Shown in pieces: positions 25,379-33,376 of a DNA stretch of 51,442 nt. Source of the stretch: Bog-564 sp035509915 (GTDB lineage Bacteria; Actinomycetota; Acidimicrobiia; Acidimicrobiales; UBA8190); the NCBI GenBank assembly GCA_035509915.1, contig DATKIB010000179.1:1-51442 (forward strand). Direction: 5' to 3'. Position 1 is the first letter of the stretch; each line of letters begins with the position of its first letter. Made by a program: the position numbers and the translations under genes. The notes beneath the pieces are model-generated. The model saw nothing but the letters and a program-made list of their open reading frames with translations. It ran no database searches and was not told the DNA's origin.

Positions 25379-26563
25379 TCAGGGGCCCTTCGGTCCCCGG
25401 ACCCTCGTCTCGCGCGGAAGACCCAGGATCCGCTCCGCCACCAGGTTCCGCTGGACCTCGGAGGTCCCGCCGGCGATGCTCGCCGCGAAGCTCCACAACC
25501 ACTGGCGCTGCCAGGGTCCCGAGCCCGGCGAACGGGCGCCAAGCACGTCGAGCCCAGTGCGCGACAACCTCTGCGTCATCTCCGACCAGGTCAGCTTCAC
25601 CCAGCTCGACTCCGCGCCGGGGGGCTCACCGCGCGCCAGGCGCGAGAGAGTCCGCCAGTTGTGGGTGCGCAGCACCACAAGGCGCACGTAGGCGTCGACC
25701 AGACCGTCTGACACCTCGGGGTCGTCGAGGAGACCATCGTGCGCCGCCATCTCGTACAGGCGCGCCAGATAACCCTCGTGGAGAACCTCCTCCTTGAACG
25801 GGAAGTTGGTGCCGCGCTCGTGCGCGAGGGTCGTCGAAGCAACCTTCCACCCTTCCCCGGCCGTGCCCACCAGCTGGTCCTCGGGGACGAAGACGTTCTC
25901 GAGGAAGACCTCGTTGAACTCGGCGTCGCCAGTCATCTGCACGAGCGGGCGCACCTCCAGCCCCGGTGCACCCATGTCCACCACGAAGAGGGACATGCCC
26001 GTCGGCCCAGTGGTGCCGGGTGAGCTTCGCGCCAGGCACAGCCCCCATCGGGCGAACTGGGCGTAGGAGGTCCAGACCTTCTGCCCGGTGAGGCACCAGC
26101 CCCCCTCCACCTCTTCCGCCGAGGTGGTGAGCGAGGAGAGGTCCGAGCCCGCCCCGGGCTCGCTGAAGAGCTGGCACCAGATCTCCTCCGCCGTCGTGAT
26201 GGCGGGGAGCCAGCGCCGGCACTGCTGCGGAGTCCCGTGCGCGAGCAGGGTCGGCCCGGCCAGGTTTATCCCCACGCGGTTGACGAGTTGCGGCGCACCG
26301 GACCGCGCGTACTCGGTGTTGAAGATGGCGACCTCGAGCGCCGAGGCGCCGCGCCCGCCGTACTCGGCAGGCCAGTCGATCCCCACCCACCCGGCCTCGG
26401 CGAGCCGCTTCTGCCAGGCCCTTCCCGCTGCGACCGCCTCTGCGAGCCGGCTCGGGTCGCCGGCGCCGTCCGCGCTGCCGGCCTCGCGGGGCACGTGCTC
26501 GGCGAGCCAGGCCCGCGCCTCGGAGGCGAAGCGCTGCTCTGCCTCCGTGAGCGAGAGGTCCAC
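25379..26563 (-). CDS. Acyl-CoA dehydrogenase, large two-subunit type (FadE-like)
   Basis: The 394-residue ACAD has a Glu at the IVD-like catalytic position (Glu249 in TLAHERG), the FAD/substrate loop CQLFSEPGAGSDL (130-142), GQKVWTSYAQFA, and the C-terminal SIAGGTSEVQRNLVAERILGLPRE. This set matches the catalytic subunit of actinobacterial heterotetrameric ACADs used on steroid side chains. The short ACADs at 7864 and 30057 are candidate partners. It lies 20 bp downstream of the FadD17-like ligase, on the same transcript. Confidence 0.93.
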   Translation of the reverse strand: MDLSLTEAEQRFASEARAWLAEHVPREAGSADGAGDPSRLAEAVAAGRAWQKRLAEAGWVGIDWPAEYGGRGASALEVAIFNTEYARSGAPQLVNRVGINLAGPTLLAHGTPQQCRRWLPAITTAEEIWCQLFSEPGAGSDLSSLTTSAEEVEGGWCLTGQKVWTSYAQFARWGLCLARSSPGTTGPTGMSLFVVDMGAPGLEVRPLVQMTGDAEFNEVFLENVFVPEDQLVGTAGEGWKVASTTLAHERGTNFPFKEEVLHEGYLARLYEMAAHDGLLDDPEVSDGLVDAYVRLVVLRTHNWRTLSRLARGEPPGAESSWVKLTWSEMTQRLSRTGLDVLGARSPGSGPWQRQWLWSFAASIAGGTSEVQRNLVAERILGLPRETRVRGPKGP

Positions 26564-26583
26564 GTCTCAGGGCTCCGCGTCGC

Positions 26584-28422
26584 TCAGAGGTCCCACGCGC
26601 CGGCGCGCCCCGAGGACACGAAGGCGTCGTGGAGAGCCGACTCTGCGTCGGGGTCGAACCCCCGGTAAGAGGCTTCACCCCTCTGGCGCACGTAGATGGG
26701 GTTGCCGCCGGTGCGGTCCGAGCGAAACTTCTCGTGCACCAGCGTGCGCACGAGGACCTTGTTGGTCGGGGTGACGGGCAGTGCATCGCAGAGGCGCACG
26801 TAGCGCGGCCGCCATTTGGGGCTCAGGTCGGCCTGTTCGTCGACCCAGGAGGCGAAGCCCACCGGGTCGAATCGGGCCCCTTCTCGGAGCACTAGCGCCG
26901 CCATCACCTGGTCGCCGGCGTCGGCGTCGGGCGCTGCGTAGACGGACGCGAGCATCACGTCGGGGTGCCGCGACAGGATCGCCTCGATGGGTGCGGCGGG
27001 GAAGTTCTCGCCGTCCACGCGCAGCCAGTCCGAGGTGCGCCCCGCGAAGTAGAGCCATCCCTCCGAGTCGACGTAGCCAAGATCGCCGCTCCAGTACCAC
27101 CCGAAGCGGGTGGCGCGCGCCATGGCCTCGTCGTTGCGGTAATAACCCTCGAAGGGCCCGAGTCCCTCGACGTTCACGATCTCCCCCACGCTCGCCTCGG
27201 CGTTGGTGAGCCTCCCTTCGGAGTCGAAGACGGCGCGCGCCATCTCGTCTCCGGCGGAGTCGACGACCTTGATCCCTGGGCGCACTCGCCCCACCGATCC
27301 GCGCGGCGGGCCGTCCGAGCGGTCGAGGGCGATCGCCCCCTCGGTGGCGCCGAACACGTCGACCACCGAGATCCCGAATCGCCTCGATGCCGCCTCGACC
27401 ACTTGGGGGGACCCCTCGTTGCCGTACGCCAGGCGCAGCGGGTTCTGCGAGTCGTCGGGCCGTTCGGGGGTCGCGAGGAGATAGGCGAGGGGCTTGCCCG
27501 TGTAGTTGAACCAGGTCGCTCCGTAGCGACGCACGTCGTCCAGGAAGCGCGAGGCGCTGAATCGCCGCGCCAGGCCTACCGACGCTCCGACCACCAGCGC
27601 GGGGGCGAGGCCGACCATGAGCGAGTTGGAGTGGAACAGGGGCATGGCGACGTACGCGACGTCGGAGGGCCCGACCCCGAGGAGCATGGTCATGCGGTTG
27701 CCGGTGGTGAGCAGGCGGCGTTGGGTGCAGCGCACCGCCTTGGGCGCGGCGGAAGTGCCCGAAGTGAAGAGCAGCACCCAGAGGCTGTCCACGTCGGGCT
27801 CCTTGCCCGGTCCGTCCGATGGGCCGTCGCCGGCCTCGGCGAGTGCCTCTGCAAGCGACTCCCCGATCTCGGGTGGGGGATCGTCGCCGTCGGCGAAGCG
27901 CGTCGAATTGAGCAGGCCGCCGGGGAGGGTGAGGTCCCCGAGCACCGGCCCGAGCAACGACTGGTGGCGGGGCTCGGTGACGAGCATCTGCACGTCGGTG
28001 TGGGAGACGTCCGCGACCAGGTGCTCGCCGCGGCGGGTGTGGTTCAGGCCCACGAGGACAGCCCCGCAGAGCGCTGCACCGCAGAGGGCGAAGACGTAGT
28101 CGGGGGTGTTGTCCATGAGCACGCCCACGTGCGGTGGGCGGTCGGGCTCCAGGCGCGAATCGAAGAGACCGGCGAAGCGCGCCGACTCCTCGAGCAGCTG
28201 TGCGTGGGTCCAGACCCGGTCGCCGAAGCGCAGCGCCGGGCGACCCGCGTAGGCCGGGTCGGTGCCGTTGCGGCGCAGCAGCGCGGCGGCGTTGGGTGCA
28301 GGCAGCGGTGCCTCGCCCGGCGCGGGGGCGTGGGCGAGCCGTTCCGCCACCGCCAGGCGCTCGAGCTCCTCCGGCGATGACACCTGCACCAGGGGCTGCG
28401 TCCCCTGACGATTGTCTGCCAC
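26584..28422 (-). CDS. Acyl-CoA ligase, FadD17-like
   Basis: The 612-residue ANL enzyme has LFTSGTSAAPKAV (phosphate loop with the Gly after Thr replaced by Ser-Ala, a subgroup variant), FGATEGAIAL, YWSGDLGYVDSEGWLYFAGRTSDWLRVDGENF and a C-terminal TPTNKVLVR with the catalytic Lys. It is longer than usual because of 50 N-terminal residues. FadD17/FadD19-type enzymes activate long or steroid-side-chain acids. GTG start with TAACCT six bases upstream, so the transcript may be leaderless. Only 22 bp separate it from the divergent ligase at 28445. Confidence 0.92.
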   Translation of the reverse strand: MADNRQGTQPLVQVSSPEELERLAVAERLAHAPAPGEAPLPAPNAAALLRRNGTDPAYAGRPALRFGDRVWTHAQLLEESARFAGLFDSRLEPDRPPHVGVLMDNTPDYVFALCGAALCGAVLVGLNHTRRGEHLVADVSHTDVQMLVTEPRHQSLLGPVLGDLTLPGGLLNSTRFADGDDPPPEIGESLAEALAEAGDGPSDGPGKEPDVDSLWVLLFTSGTSAAPKAVRCTQRRLLTTGNRMTMLLGVGPSDVAYVAMPLFHSNSLMVGLAPALVVGASVGLARRFSASRFLDDVRRYGATWFNYTGKPLAYLLATPERPDDSQNPLRLAYGNEGSPQVVEAASRRFGISVVDVFGATEGAIALDRSDGPPRGSVGRVRPGIKVVDSAGDEMARAVFDSEGRLTNAEASVGEIVNVEGLGPFEGYYRNDEAMARATRFGWYWSGDLGYVDSEGWLYFAGRTSDWLRVDGENFPAAPIEAILSRHPDVMLASVYAAPDADAGDQVMAALVLREGARFDPVGFASWVDEQADLSPKWRPRYVRLCDALPVTPTNKVLVRTLVHEKFRSDRTGGNPIYVRQRGEASYRGFDPDAESALHDAFVSSGRAGAWDL

Positions 28423-28428
28423 GGCGTC

Positions 28429-28434
28429 AGGTTA
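28429..28434 (-). promoter_or_regulatory. Possible -10 (TAACCT) for a leaderless transcript
   Basis: On the minus strand TAACCT stands six bases before the GTG start at 28422, as in the merR and 31190 ACAD genes. With only 22 bp between the divergent ligase genes there is no room for a normal leader and ribosome site. No -35 is evident, since it would lie in the other ligase's first codons. Confidence 0.3.
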
Positions 28435-28444
28435 GAGGTACCAC

Positions 28445-30067
28445 GTGCGACTGGCCCCTTTGGAGGGCCCAGGTAGCGTCTGGCGCGTGCCGGCCGGCAA
28501 CGCGCGCCGTCGTCTTCGCCCCACCCTGACCCACTCGCGCGCCTCGCATTACCGGCGCGCCGGAGGACCGTGGGACAGAGGAGGGCTCGACACGTCCTTC
28601 TCCCCCGACCCGGGAGCCGAGGTGTACGACGACCGAGTCGGCCTCGACTCCGGGGCTCTCGAGGCGCACATCTCCGAGCTTGCGGGCGCACTCCGCGCCT
28701 CGGGCGCACGCCGGGGCGACGTGGTCTCCTGGCAGCTGCCGAACGGGGCTTGCGCGCTCCTTCTGTACCGGGCCTGCTGGCGAATCGGCGCGGTCGCGGC
28801 ACCGCTCCACCACCGCATGGGAAGTGCAGAGGTGGATGGCGCCCTCGCTCAGGTCGACCCATTGCTGCTCGTAGCCTCCGAGGGTTCTCCGGCCGCTGAG
28901 CGGCCCGGCGCGCTGGTCCTCGGGAGCACCCCGGAGGTGAGCTCTCTCTGCGACAGACTCGGCCGGGGGCGGGCTGTACCCCAGGACGCGTCGCCGGCGC
29001 GCGGCTCGGACCTGGCTGTCGCGCTCTTCACCTCGGGATCGACGGGGGTGCCGAAGGCTGCGCTGCACACCCACCGGGGCCTGGGATACAAGGCGTCGCT
29101 GATGGCCCAGGTGCACGGCCTCGGACGCGGCGACTCGATCCTGATGCCGGCGCCGCTCGCCCACGTGTCGGGGCTCTTGAACGGCGTGCTCCTTCCCGCC
29201 GCAGCGGGGATCCTGAGCACGCTCATGGCCAGGTGGGACCCCGACGATGCCCTTCGCCGGATCGAGGAGCGACGCGTGTCGTTCATGGGCGCCCCGCCGG
29301 TGTTCTTCTCGCAGATGGCGGCGGCCGGAAGCTTCAGCCGCGAGCGCGTCCGTAGCCTGCGGCTCGTGTCGACCGGGGGCGCCTCGGTGAGCCCCGCGTT
29401 CGTGGACGCCACCGCCGAGCGGTTCGGGTGCACGGTCAAGCGCACCTACGGCTCGACCGAAGCACCCACCGTCACGACCTCACACGAGGGCGACGATCCC
29501 TCACGAGCCCGTGACAGCGACGGGCGCTGTGTGGGCGAGGCCGAGCTCGAGGTGCACGACCCCGAGAGCGAGGCGCGGCTGGCGCCCGGTGAGACCGGGG
29601 AGCTCTGGCTGCGGGGCCCCGAGCTCTTCGTCGGCTACGCGGACGCCGACGCCACGCTCGCGGCGACGGCGCGCCCGGGCGGCTGGTACCGAAGCGGCGA
29701 CCTGGGGGTGCTCGACGAAGGCGGCTGGCTCCGGGTGGTGGGGCGGCTCTCGGACATCGTGATCCGCGGCGGCGAGAACATCTCGGCGTCGGAGGTCGAG
29801 GCGGTCCTCGAATCACATCCCTGCGTGCGCCTCGCAGTGGCGGTCGGCTACCCCGATACCGAGCTGGGCGAGAGGCTGGCGGCCTTCGTGGAGTCGACCG
29901 AGCCGTTCGACCTTGCGACCTGCCGGGAGTGGTTCGCAAGGCGGGGGGTCACCCGGTTCAAGACTCCCGAGTTGGTGGTTCGCCTGGACGAACTGCCTCT
30001 GCTGGCGGCGGGAAAGGCCGACCGCTCGGCGCTTCGCGAGATGGCGGCGAAGCTCGCTAGAGGATAG
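28445..30067 (+). CDS. Acyl-CoA ligase (cyclohexanecarboxylate/feruloyl-CoA-ligase-like)
   Basis: The 540-residue ANL enzyme has FTSGSTGVPKAALHTH (phosphate loop), TYGSTEAPT, SGDLGVLDEGGWLRVVGRLSDIVIRGGENIS and a C-terminal LPLLAAGKADRSALR with the catalytic Lys. The N-terminal YRRAGGPWDRGGLDT resembles ligases acting on cyclic carboxylic acids such as AliA. GTG start with AGAGG upstream; a GTG at 28487 is the alternative. It converges with the short ACAD gene, overlapping it by 11 bp. Confidence 0.91.
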   Translation: MRLAPLEGPGSVWRVPAGNARRRLRPTLTHSRASHYRRAGGPWDRGGLDTSFSPDPGAEVYDDRVGLDSGALEAHISELAGALRASGARRGDVVSWQLPNGACALLLYRACWRIGAVAAPLHHRMGSAEVDGALAQVDPLLLVASEGSPAAERPGALVLGSTPEVSSLCDRLGRGRAVPQDASPARGSDLAVALFTSGSTGVPKAALHTHRGLGYKASLMAQVHGLGRGDSILMPAPLAHVSGLLNGVLLPAAAGILSTLMARWDPDDALRRIEERRVSFMGAPPVFFSQMAAAGSFSRERVRSLRLVSTGGASVSPAFVDATAERFGCTVKRTYGSTEAPTVTTSHEGDDPSRARDSDGRCVGEAELEVHDPESEARLAPGETGELWLRGPELFVGYADADATLAATARPGGWYRSGDLGVLDEGGWLRVVGRLSDIVIRGGENISASEVEAVLESHPCVRLAVAVGYPDTELGERLAAFVESTEPFDLATCREWFARRGVTRFKTPELVVRLDELPLLAAGKADRSALREMAAKLARG

Positions 30068-31190
30068 GCAGGCCCGCCTCTGCACGAGGTCGCAGGATGC
30101 CCGCGAGCCTCTCGCGGTGGAACACCGCGTCCCCGAAGCTCACCCAGTCGAGTTGCGAGCGCTTCAGGTATAGGTGCATGTCGTGTTCCCAGGTGAACCC
30201 GATACCGCCGTGCACCTGGAGGGCAGAGGCCATGACCCTCTCGGCCGCGTCGGAGCACCAGACCTTGGCCACCGAAGCCGCAGCGTGCGCGTCGGGGTCG
30301 CGTGCGCCCACGGCCCAGGCGGCGTAGTACGCGGCTGAGCGCATCCCCTCGACGTCCACGAGCATGTCTGCGCAGCGGTGCTTGATGGCCTGGAAGCTCC
30401 CGATCGGCCGCCCGAACTGGACGCGGTCCTTCGCGTACTGGACGGTGATCTCGAGCGCACGCGACGCGGACCCGAGCATCTCGGCGGACGCCGCTGTGGC
30501 GGCGCGGTCGAGCAGCACCTCCGCGGCCTCTTCCCCTCCGATCTGCACCGCCGCCCTGTCCTCCAGCTCGAGCCAGGCGAGGCTCCGCGTCACGTCCATG
30601 GCGGGCTGCGCCGGCGGACGGGCCTCCTCCTGTGCGAGCGCGTAGAGGGCGGGGCCTTGGTCGGTCGCGGCGAATGCCACCACGACGTCCGCCTCGGACC
30701 CGTAGACGACCGGGTCAGGCCGGCCCGAAAGCCTCCAGCGCCCATCTTCGCCCTGCGCGGCGCGCAGCGCACCCGGGTCACGCGACCAGCACAGCGCCCC
30801 CACCGCGTCGCCGCTGAAGAGGCGCTCGGCCCATTCGACGGCGCTCCAGCTGCCCAGCTTCTCCCCGGCGTCGAGCTCGCCGGAGCCGATCCCGGCTGCG
30901 AGCGCCTCGGAGCAGAGCACCGTGGCGAGGAACGGCACCGGGGCGAGGTGGCGACCGAGCTCCTCGCAGAGCACGACCAGCTCCACCATCCCGAGCCCGA
31001 GCCCGCCGTCTTGCTCCGGTCTCTCTACCCCGAGCCAACCCTGCTCGGCCATCGCCGCCCAGAGGTCGCGGTCGAAGTGCCCGCTCTGCGAGGCGACCTC
31101 GCGCACGCGAGCGGTCGGGCTGCGTCCGTCGAGCAGCGCGGAGGCGGCCTCCCTCAGCGCTAGCTGGTCCTCGGAGAGCTCGAAGTCCAC
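30057..31190 (-). CDS. Acyl-CoA dehydrogenase, short two-subunit type (FadE28-like)
   Basis: The 377-residue ACAD starts at the GTG at 31190 (MDFELSEDQLALRE); the upstream 81 codons are antisense to the next gene. Features include VQFGRPIGSFQAIKHRCADM and HGGIGFTWEHDMHLYLKR near the C-terminus. No Glu is seen at the IVD-type position, as expected for the non-catalytic or FAD-binding subunit of ChsE1-ChsE2-like alpha2beta2 enzymes. The divergent ACAD at 31291 has the catalytic Glu and is the natural partner. A TATCCT six bases before the GTG suggests leaderless transcription. Confidence 0.91.
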   Translation of the reverse strand: MDFELSEDQLALREAASALLDGRSPTARVREVASQSGHFDRDLWAAMAEQGWLGVERPEQDGGLGLGMVELVVLCEELGRHLAPVPFLATVLCSEALAAGIGSGELDAGEKLGSWSAVEWAERLFSGDAVGALCWSRDPGALRAAQGEDGRWRLSGRPDPVVYGSEADVVVAFAATDQGPALYALAQEEARPPAQPAMDVTRSLAWLELEDRAAVQIGGEEAAEVLLDRAATAASAEMLGSASRALEITVQYAKDRVQFGRPIGSFQAIKHRCADMLVDVEGMRSAAYYAAWAVGARDPDAHAAASVAKVWCSDAAERVMASALQVHGGIGFTWEHDMHLYLKRSQLDWVSFGDAVFHRERLAGILRPRAEAGLPIL

Positions 31191-31196
31191 GGGCGC

Positions 31197-31202
31197 AGGA
31201 TA
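31197..31202 (-). promoter_or_regulatory. Possible -10 (TATCCT) of the short ACAD gene
   Basis: TATCCT on the minus strand lies six bases before the GTG at 31190, too close for a ribosome site, so the mRNA would be leaderless. No convincing -35 was found. The 100-bp gap also serves the divergent ACAD at 31291. Confidence 0.35.
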
Positions 31203-31290
31203 CGGGCCCCGGACGGTGCACACGGAAGGTAGCGCCCGGCTTCGCACGGGCAACGTCCTTTGGCCCCTGTGACATGCTGGGGCCGCGGCC

Positions 31291-32511
31291 ATGGACCTCA
31301 CGACCACCCCCGAGCAGGAGCTCCTGCGAAGCGAGGTCCGCGACTGGCTGCGGGCCCACCTCCCTTGGGAGTACGGCACCGGCCTGCCGCCGCGCTTCGA
31401 AGACCTCGAGGCCGAGGTGAGCTTCGGGCGCAAGTGGCAGTCCGAGCTCGCCGGGGCGGGCTGGGTGGGCGTGACCTGGCCCGAGGCCTACGGGGGCAGG
31501 GCGCTCGGCCCCGCCGAGAACTTCGTGGTCCAAGAGGAGCTTGCCCGGGCACGCGCCCCCGAGCTGGTCGGGCGCATAGGGGTCAACCTGGCCGGTCCGA
31601 CACTGCTCGCCCACGGCACCGACTCCCAGAACGCCAGGTGGCTTCCCTCGATCCTCCCCGCCACCGCGCTCTGGTGCCAGCTCTTCAGCGAGCCGGACGC
31701 GGGTAGCGACCTCGCGAGCCTTCGGACCGCTGCACGCAGGGTGCCGGGCGGCTTCGCGTTGAACGGCGAGAAGGTGTGGACGTCGTACGCGCAGTTCGCC
31801 GACTGGGCCATCTGCCTCGCCAGGAGCGACCCCGAGGCCCCGAAGCACGAGGGCATCAGCTTCTTCGTCGTGGACATGCACGCCGAGGGCGTGGTGGTCA
31901 GGCCGCTCGTCCAGCTCACCGGGGAGGCCGAGTTCAACTCCGTCGAGCTCCACGACGTGTTCGTCGCAGACGACCAGCTCGTCGGGAGCGAGGGCCAGGG
32001 CTGGCGGGTCGCGGGTTCGACTCTCTCCCACGAGCGCGGCGTCAACCCCCGTCAGCTCGTCATCCACATCCAGCACATGGAGGAGCTGCTGCGCGAGGCC
32101 GCACGCAGCAAGGCCTTCGACGACACGCGCCTGAGGAGGCGCCTGGCGCAGGCGTACGTCGAGGTCCGGCTGTTCGAGCTGCAGAACTGGAGGTCCCTCT
32201 CGAAGCTCGCGCACGGGCGCGAGCCGGGTCCCGAGGCGAGCGCGTCGAAGCTGTACTGGAGCGAGATGAGCCAGCGCCTGCACTCCCTGGCGATGGACGT
32301 GCTCGGACCGTCGGCGCCCCTGTGGCGCTCGGCCTCGTCGAACCCCGGAGACGGCTCGTGGCAGCGGTCGTGGCTCTACTACCGCGCAGCCTCGATCTTC
32401 GCCGGCACCAACGAGATCCAGCGCAACGTGATCGCCGAGCGGGTCCTGGGTCTGCCGCGCGAGCCCGCGGCAGCGGGCGCGGCGAGGGAGGCGACCCGAA
32501 GTGCCCGCTGA
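31291..32511 (+). CDS. Acyl-CoA dehydrogenase, large two-subunit type (FadE-like)
   Basis: The 406-residue ACAD carries CQLFSEPDAGSDLASL (129-144), GEKVWTSYAQFADW, Glu248 in TLSHERG at the IVD-like catalytic position, and SIFAGTNEIQRNVIAERVLGLPRE at the C-terminus. It closely resembles the ACAD at 25379, so the two may be paralogues acting on successive intermediates. It is divergent from the short ACAD at 31190, the arrangement expected for alpha2beta2 partners. It heads a rightward operon of at least six genes running to the TetR gene; the next gene overlaps its end by 11 bp. Confidence 0.93.
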   Translation: MDLTTTPEQELLRSEVRDWLRAHLPWEYGTGLPPRFEDLEAEVSFGRKWQSELAGAGWVGVTWPEAYGGRALGPAENFVVQEELARARAPELVGRIGVNLAGPTLLAHGTDSQNARWLPSILPATALWCQLFSEPDAGSDLASLRTAARRVPGGFALNGEKVWTSYAQFADWAICLARSDPEAPKHEGISFFVVDMHAEGVVVRPLVQLTGEAEFNSVELHDVFVADDQLVGSEGQGWRVAGSTLSHERGVNPRQLVIHIQHMEELLREAARSKAFDDTRLRRRLAQAYVEVRLFELQNWRSLSKLAHGREPGPEASASKLYWSEMSQRLHSLAMDVLGPSAPLWRSASSNPGDGSWQRSWLYYRAASIFAGTNEIQRNVIAERVLGLPREPAAAGAAREATRSAR

Positions 32512-33376
32512 CCGCCCGGTGGTGCTCTACGAGGTGGACGGCGCCGTGGCCACGGTGACGATGAACAGGCCCGAGGTCGCCAACGCCCAGAACAGCGAGC
32601 TCATAGACGCCGTCGACGCCGCCTTCGACCGAGCGGACGAGGACGACGCTGTGCGCGTGGTGGTACTGGCAGGGGCGGGGAAGCACTTCAGCTCCGGCCA
32701 TGACCTGAAGGAGCTGGTGGGCGCTGCGGGCGACGACGGCGCCAGCGCCCAGGTCGACCGCTGGCGCCGCATGCGCGAGACCCCGGAGGGAAAGTTCCGC
32801 CACGAACAGCTCATGTACGTGGAGCGCTGCCGGCGCATCTACGACTTCCGCAAGCCCACCATCGCTGCCGTTCAGGGCAAGTGCGTGGCTGCGGGCCTCA
32901 TGCTCGCGTGCATGTGCGACATCGTGGTGGCCTCCGACGACGCCTCGTTCTCCAACCCCGTTCTGCGCATGACAGGCGCCGCCGTCGAGCTGCTGGTCGA
33001 GCCCTGGGAGATGGGCGTGCGCAAGGCAAAGGAGTTCCTGCTCGCCGCCCTGGAGCTCGACGCCTCGGAAGCGCTGCGGCTCGGACTGGTCAACCAGGTG
33101 GTGCCGCGCGCCGAGCTGGCCCAGCGCACGAAAGAGCTCGCCGAGCGCATCGCTCAGGTCCCTCCCGTCACTGCGCAGGTGGTGAAGGGCTCGCTCAACC
33201 ACGTGGCAGAGCTGATGGGCAAGGGCGCCTCGTGGCGCTACCACTTCATGGCCCACCAGTGGATGCACAACACCGACACGGCGCGCACCGCTCTCGCCGA
33301 GCGCGAGCAGATGGGCTCGATGAAAGAGGTCTTCGCCGCCCGTGACAGGGGCGATGCCCCGCAGCCCGCGGACTGA
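32501..33376 (+). CDS. Crotonase-fold protein lacking both catalytic glutamates
   Basis: The 291-residue protein has a clear enoyl-CoA hydratase fold (VATVTMNRPEVANAQN, HFSSGHDL oxyanion hole, QGKCVAAGLMLACMCDIVVAS). The position of the first catalytic Glu holds Met134 (GLML), and that of the second holds Val154 (NPVLRMTG). It therefore cannot work as a normal hydratase. It may be a hydrolase, decarboxylase, isomerase or binding subunit, all known crotonase chemistries. His67-Asp68 replace the common Gly-Ala-Asp. Similar mycobacterial EchA paralogues with a GHDLKE motif exist (from memory). GTG start, overlapping the ACAD gene by 11 bp. Confidence 0.9.
   Translation: MPADRPVVLYEVDGAVATVTMNRPEVANAQNSELIDAVDAAFDRADEDDAVRVVVLAGAGKHFSSGHDLKELVGAAGDDGASAQVDRWRRMRETPEGKFRHEQLMYVERCRRIYDFRKPTIAAVQGKCVAAGLMLACMCDIVVASDDASFSNPVLRMTGAAVELLVEPWEMGVRKAKEFLLAALELDASEALRLGLVNQVVPRAELAQRTKELAERIAQVPPVTAQVVKGSLNHVAELMGKGASWRYHFMAHQWMHNTDTARTALAEREQMGSMKEVFAARDRGDAPQPAD

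Noticed and set aside
26640..26690. GGTCGAACCCCCG resembling a tRNA T-arm
   Set aside because: It lies inside the FadD17-like coding sequence and no other tRNA arms can be folded around it.
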